Positions 41,488-49,335 of a DNA stretch of 64,000 nucleotides are shown here, piece by piece. Below the pieces are notes generated by a model that was not told the origin of the DNA, ran no database searches, and was given only the letters and a program-made list of their open reading frames with translations. The translations under genes were made by a program, and so were the position numbers. Numbering within the stretch: position 1 is the first letter of the stretch; every line of letters starts with the position of its first letter. Origin of the DNA: Gemmatimonadota bacterium (GTDB lineage: Bacteria; Latescibacterota; UBA2968; GCA-2709665); NCBI GenBank assembly GCA_028877215.1, contig JAPPFJ010000033.1, positions 248,001 through 312,000 on the forward strand, read 5' to 3'.

Positions 41488-43248
41488 ATGTCCAAGGTGA
41501 ATCCCAATGCACTGACCGTTTCGATCGAAGCGCCCATGCCGCCGCCGGAATGGGCGTTACTCGAAAGGGCGTTGATCCGGGCGCAGGCGCGGGCGTGCAA
41601 TGAGTTCTTCCATCGGTACTTCGACTCGCGGGGCTATCTTCAGTGCGTCCCCCGTTGGGGCGGCAACGACGGCCCGGACGACGCGATCGAGAACCTGACC
41701 GGTTGGCCCATTCTGCACGCGATAGGCGCGCCGGATAGCATTCTGGAGATGTACAAGCTGGGGTGGGAGGGGCACCTGCTGCAGTATACGGAGGCGAAAA
41801 CCGTGGAGGTGCCGCTGGCGCGGGACGGGATGATGTATAAAGAATTCCCGGTAAGCCTGGACTGGTTTCACCACGGCGAAAGCCTGGCCGTGTTCAATCT
41901 CCAGGGACTGTCGGATCCGTACGATAACCGCTTTCGGCACCGGTCGCGCCGTTACGCGGGCTTCTACATGGATGAGGACCCGCAGGCGAAGAATTACGAT
42001 CCGGAGTACAGGATCATCCGCAGCCTGTTTACCGGAAGCAGGGGGCCCCTGCTGAGGAAAGCGACGGCGCTGGACTGGGCGGGAGATCCGATCGAGATCG
42101 AGGGGCGGTTCGACCCGGCGCACGGCGAGCGCAATTTCGAGGAGATGCTCGCCCATTTCGAGGACTATACCGACGTGGTCGGCGACCACCCCATCAATCT
42201 GGCGGCCACCACGCTCGGCCTCAACGCCTTTATGGTGGAGGGTGAGCGGAAATACAGGGACTGGGTGCTGGAGTACGTGGATGCATGGGCGGAACGGGCG
42301 GCCGCGAACAACGGCATCCTCCCCAGTAACATCGGACTGGACGGCACAATAGGCGGCGAATGCGACGGCAAGTGGTATGGCGGGTGTTATGGCTGGGGGT
42401 TCACGGTGGTCGTCCCCCAGACGGGCGAACTGTCCAACCGGAATGCGATTTCCCGCGGCGTAGCGGGCTTCGGCAACGCGCTGTTGTTGACGGGAGAACA
42501 GAAATACGTGGACGTCTGGCGCAGGATGCTCAACGTGGTGAATGCCAATTCAAGGTCTGTGGACGGAAAAACCATGTACCCGCACATGTACGGCGACGAC
42601 GGCTGGTATGACTACCAGGAGTCACCATACAGCCAGGGGGCGCTGGACGTCTACTACTGGTCGATGGATCGCAAAGACCTGAAATACGTGCCCGAGGACG
42701 CATGGCTGAAATACCTGGATGGAGAAAACGACGGATTTGCGGAGGCGGCCCTGCGCAGGGAATTCGCGTCCATCCGCGAAAAGGTGAACGGCATGCGCCG
42801 GGATGCCGGTTCGCCCGATACCCGGATGTCGGACGATACGCTGAAATTCAACCCCGCCATCAACAGCTGTCTGACCCAGTTGATGCTGGGTGGATTGAAC
42901 CCCCGGTATGGCGAGCCTCTGCATTGCCGCCTGCGGTATTTCGACCCCGTGCGGCGGCGGGCGGGAATTCCGGAGGACGTGGCGGCGCTGGTGGAAGGGC
43001 TGACGGACGAGACGGCCACGGTATCGCTGGTGAACGTGAATCCGGTGGATCATCGAACCGTGATCGTCCAGGCGGGGGCATACGGCGAGCATCAGGTGAC
43101 CGAAGTTCAGATCGACGGCAACACCCATACAATGGACTGTCCGTTCTTCACGGTTCGACTGGCGTCCGGAAGCGGAAGCCGGCTCGTGGTCACCACGAAG
43201 CGGTATGCGAATCAACCCACATTCGTATTTCCCTGGGATAGGGAGTAA
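41488..43248 (+). CDS. Alpha/alpha-toroid-like protein, putative glycoside hydrolase/lyase
   Basis: 586 residues, no signal peptide. The helical repeats with Trp-rich turns (YLQCVPRWGGNDGPDDAIEN, GWPILHAIGAPDSILEMYKL, VSLDWFHHGESLAVFNLQGL) and GGECDGKWYGGCYGWGFTVV suggest a six-hairpin (alpha/alpha)6 barrel. The last ~110 residues (AALVEGLTDETATVSLVNVN, GSGSRLVVTTKRYANQP) look like a small beta-sandwich. I do not recognise the exact family. Asp/Glu/His-rich turns (DWFHHGE, DGWYDYQESPYSQGALDVYY) are candidate active-site loops. It opens a cluster of carbohydrate-active-looking genes. GAGAGGA precedes the ATG. Confidence 0.7.
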   Translation: MSKVNPNALTVSIEAPMPPPEWALLERALIRAQARACNEFFHRYFDSRGYLQCVPRWGGNDGPDDAIENLTGWPILHAIGAPDSILEMYKLGWEGHLLQYTEAKTVEVPLARDGMMYKEFPVSLDWFHHGESLAVFNLQGLSDPYDNRFRHRSRRYAGFYMDEDPQAKNYDPEYRIIRSLFTGSRGPLLRKATALDWAGDPIEIEGRFDPAHGERNFEEMLAHFEDYTDVVGDHPINLAATTLGLNAFMVEGERKYRDWVLEYVDAWAERAAANNGILPSNIGLDGTIGGECDGKWYGGCYGWGFTVVVPQTGELSNRNAISRGVAGFGNALLLTGEQKYVDVWRRMLNVVNANSRSVDGKTMYPHMYGDDGWYDYQESPYSQGALDVYYWSMDRKDLKYVPEDAWLKYLDGENDGFAEAALRREFASIREKVNGMRRDAGSPDTRMSDDTLKFNPAINSCLTQLMLGGLNPRYGEPLHCRLRYFDPVRRRAGIPEDVAALVEGLTDETATVSLVNVNPVDHRTVIVQAGAYGEHQVTEVQIDGNTHTMDCPFFTVRLASGSGSRLVVTTKRYANQPTFVFPWDRE

Positions 43249-43632
43249 ATGGCGGATAGCTTTTTCCGAGGAGTCCGCTGGTCGAGGTCTCGCGCTCAGA
43301 TAACCATTCGGTTGTCGAAAGCGACGTCTCTCGCGAGTACTGCCAGAGCAGGGCGCGTTGTTCCGTCCCGCACCGATTTGGGATATCCTCCGGGGTTGGC
43401 AGGCCAGCGTATCGGGTGAATCCTGAGAGGATATTCGCGCCATGCATATGGCAGGCCCCGCGCCCAGCGGCGACTTTTGGTTCCTTTTGGTCGCTTCAAA
43501 AGGAACACGCCGTAGGCAGGGAATTTTGGGAAAAGGGGATTTTGCTTTTGATTTGGTTTTTTGAATTTTGCCTTTCGTTTTTAGCTGACAGCTGATGGCT
43601 TTTTTCGGTTTCAAAACAACGGAGGAAGTGAT
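43249..43632. other. Intergenic region with a perfect hairpin
   Basis: GTTCCTTTT (43480-43488) and AAAAGGAAC (43498-43506) form a perfect 9-bp stem in a G/T-rich stretch running CGACTTTTGGTTCCTTTTGG. It resembles a widespread intergenic palindrome of environmental genomes. No gene seen; small minus-strand frames here have no ribosome sites. Confidence 0.55.
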
Positions 43633-44475
43633 ATGAGTCTGGATATCGAACGATGGCTCCGCCGGCCCAAGATCGACGTGCACGCCCACGTCTGGAATTT
43701 GGACAACGAGGCGGACGAGGTGACGTCCGCGGAGCGGCTGATCGGCACGGGCGACATGCTGGGCATCACCGAATACTGGTGTTCGTCGCCCATTACGGGC
43801 GGGCGGCTTGCGAGTATCGAGGAAGTTCGCGCGGAGAACGATGCCGTGCTGAGGGCCATGAAGCGGTTTCCCGACCATATCCGCGGGCTGTGTTTCGTCA
43901 TACCGGGACATTACCAGGACGCGGTGGACGAGATCGATCGTTGCCTGGACGCTGGGATGATCGGCGTCAAGCTCTACAACCAGTACCGCATCAACGATCC
44001 GGCGGTGTATCCGGTTCTCGAACGCATCACCGAGCGCAGGGTGCCGCTTCTGGAGCACGCGGGCCTTCCCACTGCCAGGGAACACCTGGACGCACAGCCT
44101 TTGATTTCCAACGGACCCCACTTTGCGGAGATGAACCGGCGGTATCCTGAGGCGATGGTTATCCACGCCCACATCGGCGGCGGCGGTGACTGGGAGAATA
44201 CCATCCGCGCCATGCGGGACACGTCCCCCAGCCTCGTCTGCGACGTCAGCGGCAGCAATCTGGACGACGGCCAGGTTGAACTCGCCGTGGCGGAAATGGG
44301 CGCCGGCAGGGTATTGTTCGGCACGGACGGCACCATGTCCGGCAGCGTGGGGAAGGTCATCGACGCTACGCTGACGGACGAGGAAAAGGACATGATATTC
44401 TGGGGCAACGCGGAGCGGATCCTGGCCGCTCAGGGCGCGGCGCCAATCCGGACGGGCAAGGAGGCCTCGGCATGA
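43633..44475 (+). CDS. Amidohydrolase 2 family protein
   Basis: 280 residues with a metal-dependent TIM-barrel hydrolase signature. PKIDVHAHVWN has the HxH pair, VPLLEHAGLP and MVIHAHIGGGGDW supply further His ligands, and LFGTDGTMSG the final Asp. This family includes decarboxylases and lactonases (2-pyrone-4,6-dicarboxylate lactonase, uronate-type enzymes). The metal site is complete. GGAGGAAG precedes the ATG. It overlaps the next, related gene by 4 bp. Confidence 0.88.
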   Translation: MSLDIERWLRRPKIDVHAHVWNLDNEADEVTSAERLIGTGDMLGITEYWCSSPITGGRLASIEEVRAENDAVLRAMKRFPDHIRGLCFVIPGHYQDAVDEIDRCLDAGMIGVKLYNQYRINDPAVYPVLERITERRVPLLEHAGLPTAREHLDAQPLISNGPHFAEMNRRYPEAMVIHAHIGGGGDWENTIRAMRDTSPSLVCDVSGSNLDDGQVELAVAEMGAGRVLFGTDGTMSGSVGKVIDATLTDEEKDMIFWGNAERILAAQGAAPIRTGKEASA

Positions 44476-45272
44476 AATACATCGATCTCAACGCATGGCT
44501 GGGTTCGTGGCCCTTTCGGGCATTACGGGACAATACGCCCGACACGCTGACCCGGAGGCTGGACCGGGCCGGTATCGGGACGGCCGCCGTGTCCCGAATC
44601 GAGGCGATTTTGCACCGCAGCGTACAGCCGGCCAACGAACGGCTGGCGGAGGACCTGGAGGGGTTTACCGATCGACTGATTCCGATGGCGACGATCAACG
44701 CGGCCGATCGGAACTGGGAAGGCGACCTGCGCCGCTGCCACGAAGACCTGGGCATGAAAGGCGCGCGGCTTTTCCCGCAGTATCACGAATTCGCCGTTGA
44801 CGGACCCGAGGCCCGTAAGGTGGTATCGGCCTGCGCGGAGCGGGGTCTTCCGGTATTCATGCCCCATCGGATCGAGGACGTCAGACAGAGGCACTGGATG
44901 GATCCCGGACGAATGTTGGACCTCAACGGCGCGGCGAACCTGATTGCCGCGGTCTCCGGGGCGACAGTCGTGATCCCAAACGCACGGGGAATTGCAGGTT
45001 CCGCCTTGTGGCAGCGAAGGGAGATCCGGGACCGCGACTGGTATTTCGACCTGTCCCTCGCGGAAGTCCATTACTCATTGAGCCTAAACGTGAACCAGTT
45101 GGGCGATCTGGCGAATTTCATCGACGAGGGCGGCGCCGACCACCTCGTTTTCGGCACGCACGCGCCGTTCTCCTATCCTTCCGCTGCAAGGGTGAAGTGT
45201 GCGGTCTTGCCGGTGGATGAGGAAACATTGGAAGAAATCTGTTACAAACGGGCGGATCGGATGTTGAATTGA
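44472..45272 (+). CDS. Amidohydrolase-like protein with a degenerate metal site
   Basis: 266 residues, paralogous in layout to the upstream amidohydrolase, and coupled to it (ATGA). The first-strand HxH is replaced (YIDLNAWLGSWPF), the strand-4 region reads VFMPHRIEDVRQRHW, the strand-6 His segment reads VVIPNARGIAGS, and the terminal GTD becomes GTHAPFSY. Thus most canonical metal ligands are absent. It may be a non-catalytic partner of the active paralogue or use a different chemistry. The usual C-terminal ending YKRADRMLN is kept. Confidence 0.75.
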   Translation: MKYIDLNAWLGSWPFRALRDNTPDTLTRRLDRAGIGTAAVSRIEAILHRSVQPANERLAEDLEGFTDRLIPMATINAADRNWEGDLRRCHEDLGMKGARLFPQYHEFAVDGPEARKVVSACAERGLPVFMPHRIEDVRQRHWMDPGRMLDLNGAANLIAAVSGATVVIPNARGIAGSALWQRREIRDRDWYFDLSLAEVHYSLSLNVNQLGDLANFIDEGGADHLVFGTHAPFSYPSAARVKCAVLPVDEETLEEICYKRADRMLN

Positions 45273-45294
45273 AGTCTCTGGGGGAACTCGACAC

Positions 45295-47709
45295 ATGGTC
45301 ACCGCCGACATGATAACCGGACTGGATGGCGCCTGCATACCCGCTCTCGAAACGCCAATGAGCCGGCGCTATCTGCGGATTGCGCAGAAGTGGTGTCCCA
45401 CCGCGCTGAGCTATTTTGACGATTGGGATGAGCGCCCGAATTGCGGGCATTTCTTTGGCGGTGTCCATTGGTACGGTATCGAGACTGCGGTCCCGCTGCA
45501 TGCCCTGGCCGCGGTGGGTACGTCGCCGGAATACGACGAGAATACCACGGGACTGTCAATTGACAGCCTCCGGGAAGTTGTGATCAAGGCCATCCGATAC
45601 CTGTGTTTCACGCACGATACGGGCCCCGAGGAATGTCTGCGGCCGACCAAGGGGCTGGGAATGCCGAGGTCCTTGGGCACGAAATGGGGGGAACGGGGCC
45701 GGGGTTTCTTCCCTGAAAGCCAGTGCGGCGGGACCGTTGCGAATATGACCTCTGCCGCCCTGATGTTGCAGCCGTACGTGGACGATGAAACGCGGATGAT
45801 GCTCGCGCAAATCTGCATCGATTATCTCGAACGGTTCGGAGAGATGACGCCGAAGAGCGGGGTATTCGCCGATACTCAGATGGAGGAGAACGCGTGGACG
45901 GCGCACGGCCTCGCGGCATGCTATCTGTTTCTGTCCGGACACGAGCGGGCGGAAGCGTGGGAAGATTGCGCCCGTCGATGGATGTTTTCGGCCTGCGCGG
46001 TCCCGCAGGACCGGTTCAACGAGGGCGAGCTGGAGTCGGGGTCCAAGGCCGCGGCGTTGACGGGGAAGACGTTCACCACGCTGCCGGACTACATGGCCGA
46101 GAACCACGGAATGGTTCACCCGGGCTACACCGCTTCCGGGGTACAGTCAGTGGCAAGCCTGGGACTGCTCTACCGGATGTACGGAAGGATCGAACCTCCG
46201 GAGGCCTACTGGAACCGTCAGCGGGTCTACGATGCGATCAAGCTGCTGACGGATGCGACGGGATCGGCCATGCCGACACAGGGGATGGACCGCCTCTATC
46301 TGGGAGAACAGCACGTGCTGCACGCATCGGCATATCTGTTTCTGAAAGACCCGGATGCGGGGTATTTCGAGGAGGTCTCACTGGCGCTCAGAGAAAAGAA
46401 ACAGGAAGGGAACGGAGGGCGGTTGATCGATCCCGTAATTGCCGATACATGCCACGAGGTGGAAGATCCCATGGAAATCAAGGAATCGGAGATGATTGCC
46501 GGGATTGTGAAACCCTATCTCCTGCACCGGATCATGGATGGAGAAGCGCCGGCCCCCGCGTCGGAAGCGGAGATTGCGGCGAAGTTCAACGGCGTCCGGG
46601 TCTTCCCTCATTCCGGGTTCGTGCACCATCGACACACGAAGGGCCAGAATTCCCTGTCCTGGCGCAACTACGTGATGGCGCTGCCGTTCACGCGCGACGG
46701 CGTGCACACGGTAGGGCCCAGCCGTTGGAGCCTGCTGGCCAACGTCACGGTGCGGGACCGGCCGGGAAGCCAGAATCTTCGCGTTATGCGGATCAACCAG
46801 AAGGACGACGGGTTCGCGGCGCTCATGGAAAACGACCGGGCCCAAGACACGATCCGGCAGTGCGTGCTGTGCTGCTCGCTTCCGGATGGCCGGATGGTGT
46901 GCAGCGAACGGCTCGTGGCGCTGCGGGATTGTACGGTGGAGAGGTTGGACCAGGGATTTCTCAGGATCGTCAACGAAAACTTCCCGCTCGTTGGCGGCGC
47001 GTGCGACGGCAAGCGTATTCTGTATCACCCCGAAGGAACGGAGACGTTTCCCGGGTTTCCGAGCAAAGATCCCGACGACGATGTCGTGTTCGACCTGCGC
47101 GATCCGGGCTGGCTGAACGTGGACGATCAACTGGGGATCGTGTTCACGGGGACGGGCGGAACCCGCTATGTGAACCGTCACCATTTCCCGCCTTTCAGCT
47201 TCAGGGCGGTCGCGGACGATCTGTTCCTCAGCCTGGAAGAAGCGGCCAAGCAATACCGGGCTGGAGCGCAGGTTGGCGCGCTCGCCATGCTGATCTGTCC
47301 CGAGCAGCCGCACGAGGAAACGCCGGACCAGTTTCTAACGGTCACCGAGTCGTCCGAAGATACCGTCTGTGTACTCGTGGACGGCTATCTGTGCGCCGGT
47401 AACTTCGGGGCGGAGCGGAGTGTATGCGCGTTTGCAACAGAGATTGAGCATCCGGTACCGGTTTTTGGAAGCATTACGCGCGTTTCCGGAGAGCGCGTCG
47501 AGTATGCCATGTCGATCGAAGGCGGCGAGGCAGTTTACGCGAAGGAAGTCATGGCGGTCCTGTGCGACGGGGACATTCGCATCGAAGTCGTTCCCGGCGG
47601 GGACGCGTACATCACCAATGAAGCGGGGCGAAGGGTGGATGTGAATATTCTTAAAGACGGGAAAGCACGGGAGCTGCGGATGGAAGCGGCACAGGTGGCG
47701 CGTATCTGA
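45295..47709 (+). CDS. Toroid plus beta-sandwich carbohydrate-active protein, paralogue 1
   Basis: 804 residues, cytoplasmic by sequence. N-terminal ~430 residues are helical hairpins with conserved aromatic and His/Asn positions (NCGHFFGGVHWYGIETAVPL, KWGERGRGFFPESQCGG, ENAWTAHGLAACYLF, AENHGMVHPGYTASG). The C-terminal ~370 residues form a beta-rich module (FVHHRHTKGQNSLSWRNYVM, RLDQGFLRIVNENFPLVGG, WLNVDDQLGIVFTGTGGTRY). Layout resembles polysaccharide lyases and heparinase-like enzymes, whose catalytic Asn/His/Tyr sit in the toroid; the N-H-G and H-P-x-Y residues here are candidates. A second copy of the same family is at 52558. Not otherwise recognised. Confidence 0.75.
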   Translation: MVTADMITGLDGACIPALETPMSRRYLRIAQKWCPTALSYFDDWDERPNCGHFFGGVHWYGIETAVPLHALAAVGTSPEYDENTTGLSIDSLREVVIKAIRYLCFTHDTGPEECLRPTKGLGMPRSLGTKWGERGRGFFPESQCGGTVANMTSAALMLQPYVDDETRMMLAQICIDYLERFGEMTPKSGVFADTQMEENAWTAHGLAACYLFLSGHERAEAWEDCARRWMFSACAVPQDRFNEGELESGSKAAALTGKTFTTLPDYMAENHGMVHPGYTASGVQSVASLGLLYRMYGRIEPPEAYWNRQRVYDAIKLLTDATGSAMPTQGMDRLYLGEQHVLHASAYLFLKDPDAGYFEEVSLALREKKQEGNGGRLIDPVIADTCHEVEDPMEIKESEMIAGIVKPYLLHRIMDGEAPAPASEAEIAAKFNGVRVFPHSGFVHHRHTKGQNSLSWRNYVMALPFTRDGVHTVGPSRWSLLANVTVRDRPGSQNLRVMRINQKDDGFAALMENDRAQDTIRQCVLCCSLPDGRMVCSERLVALRDCTVERLDQGFLRIVNENFPLVGGACDGKRILYHPEGTETFPGFPSKDPDDDVVFDLRDPGWLNVDDQLGIVFTGTGGTRYVNRHHFPPFSFRAVADDLFLSLEEAAKQYRAGAQVGALAMLICPEQPHEETPDQFLTVTESSEDTVCVLVDGYLCAGNFGAERSVCAFATEIEHPVPVFGSITRVSGERVEYAMSIEGGEAVYAKEVMAVLCDGDIRIEVVPGGDAYITNEAGRRVDVNILKDGKARELRMEAAQVARI

Positions 47710-47730
47710 TGACCGGAGAGAGACTCAGCA

Positions 47731-47890
47731 AACGCGGGGAGACGGGAGCCGGTAGACGGTAGAAGAAACCCTTGCCCGATACTTCATTCCTTCTTGCCTC
47801 CGGCACGAAAGGAAACCCCTCAAGGCAGGTAATCTCTACCCTCTCCCGTCTTACGTCTCACCAGGTGGTGGCGCGGCCGGGGGGAGAGGT
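47731..47890. repeat. Purine-rich palindromic repeat, copy 3
   Basis: Left arm GACGGGAGCCGGTAGACGGT plus AGAAGAAACC, right arm ATCTCTACCCTCTCCCGTCT then TACGTCTCACCAGGTGGTG. The inside keeps CCTTGCCCGAT and TGCCTCCGGCACGA, both also in copy 4. It lies between the toroid gene and the M81 gene. Confidence 0.65.
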
Positions 47891-47946
47891 CCCCCTGAAA
47901 CGACGAATCAATGTCAATCACGAGTCATTGAACGGGAAATAGCAAG

Positions 47947-49335
47947 ATGCGGCTGGCGATTTGCGGGATCCGGCATGAAACGAATACCTTCTCCCCGTTG
48001 CGCGCTGGCATCGAGGATTTTGACGTCCTGCGCGGAGAGGAAATACTCGCCGACGGACCCTGGCAGGCGTTTGACAACGTCGAGTGGGCGCCCACGCTGG
48101 TTTCAAAGGCACAGCCGCACGGGCGGGTCCTCATGGACGCTTACGAGTCCATGGCAACAGAAATGGTGGAAGGTCTGCATCAGGCATCTCCGGTGGATGG
48201 CGTGTACCTGGATCTGCACGGCGCGATGGAGGTGGAAGGCCTGGGCGACGGGGAACGCGACCTGGTTTCCCGCGTGCGCGAGGCGGTCGGCGATGAGATA
48301 CCGATCGTCGTGAGCCTGGACCTGCACGGCAATCTCGCGCCCGAGGTGGTGGAGAAGACCAATGTGCTCACCGCACTGCGGACCGCGCCTCACGTGGACC
48401 GGCGGGAGACACAGGTGCGCGCGATCAGACACCTCGTTCGTTGCGTGAAAGAAGGTATCCGCCCGGCAAATGCCATCGTAAGGCTGCCCATGCTGCTGCC
48501 CGGCGAACACGCGGCTACCGGGGTGGAGCCCGCACGGTCCCTGTATGCAGGACTCAAGGAGGTAGAAACTCAGCCGGATATTGTGGATGCGTCGATCATG
48601 ATCGGGTGCGCGTGGACCGATTCGCCGTTTACGTCCGTGGCCGCTATCGTGGTTTCGGAGAACAGGAAGGCAGCCGGAGAACACGCGAATCGCCTGGCGC
48701 AGGAAATCTGGCGGCGACGGGATGAATTCGCTCCGGACGTGGTGACGCTGCCAGTGGAAGACGTCGTTCAGCGCGCGATGCGGGAGATCCGGCATCCCGT
48801 GTTCATTTCCGATTCCGGCGACAATGTTACGGCGGGTGCGGCCGGCGATATCCCGCTCGTCCTGAAGACGCTGCTCGACAATGGCGCCGGAGACGCGGTT
48901 GTCGCCGGGATTGCGGACGCCGGGGCGGTCGAACGTTGTATCGACGCCGGTGTCGGCGCCGGGTTGACCCTGACCGTGGGCGGCAACCTCGACAGGGTCA
49001 ACGGATCGCCGCTCGAGGTGACCGGTCGGGTCGTGTCGATGAATCCGCCGAGGATCGTCGTGTTCCAGGTGGAGGGCGTAAGAGTGGTTTTAACGGCTGA
49101 CCGCATGCCGTTCCTGGACCTGAGGGCCTTTGAAGAGGCAAACGTGAACCCGACGGAACACGAGATCGTGGTTGTGAAACATGGATACCTGGCGCCGGAG
49201 CTCCGGGAAATAGCCGGAACGGCGTTGATGGCGGTCAGTCCCGGATGTACGACCCTGGCTCTGGAGACGCTTCCCTATGAAAGGATCCGGCGGCCCGTAT
49301 TTCCACTGGACGAGGACGTCGTATTCTCTCACTGA
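47947..49335 (+). CDS. M81 family metallopeptidase (MlrC-like)
   Basis: 462 residues, the full family length. Metal-site motifs of MlrC are present: GIRHETNTFSPL, VDGVYLDLHGAMEVEG, IPIVVSLDLHGNLAPE, RTAPHVDRRETQ and SDSGDNVTAGAAGD. The family was named for the linear-microcystin peptidase MlrC, yet most members are of unknown substrate. No signal peptide. The stop overlaps the following ATG by one base, so it is cotranslated with the heparinase-like protein. Confidence 0.9.
   Translation: MRLAICGIRHETNTFSPLRAGIEDFDVLRGEEILADGPWQAFDNVEWAPTLVSKAQPHGRVLMDAYESMATEMVEGLHQASPVDGVYLDLHGAMEVEGLGDGERDLVSRVREAVGDEIPIVVSLDLHGNLAPEVVEKTNVLTALRTAPHVDRRETQVRAIRHLVRCVKEGIRPANAIVRLPMLLPGEHAATGVEPARSLYAGLKEVETQPDIVDASIMIGCAWTDSPFTSVAAIVVSENRKAAGEHANRLAQEIWRRRDEFAPDVVTLPVEDVVQRAMREIRHPVFISDSGDNVTAGAAGDIPLVLKTLLDNGAGDAVVAGIADAGAVERCIDAGVGAGLTLTVGGNLDRVNGSPLEVTGRVVSMNPPRIVVFQVEGVRVVLTADRMPFLDLRAFEEANVNPTEHEIVVVKHGYLAPELREIAGTALMAVSPGCTTLALETLPYERIRRPVFPLDEDVVFSH

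Noticed and set aside
45894..47402. 502-aa alternative plus-strand frame
   Set aside because: Overlaps the toroid gene in another frame, Arg/Gly-rich and without family features.
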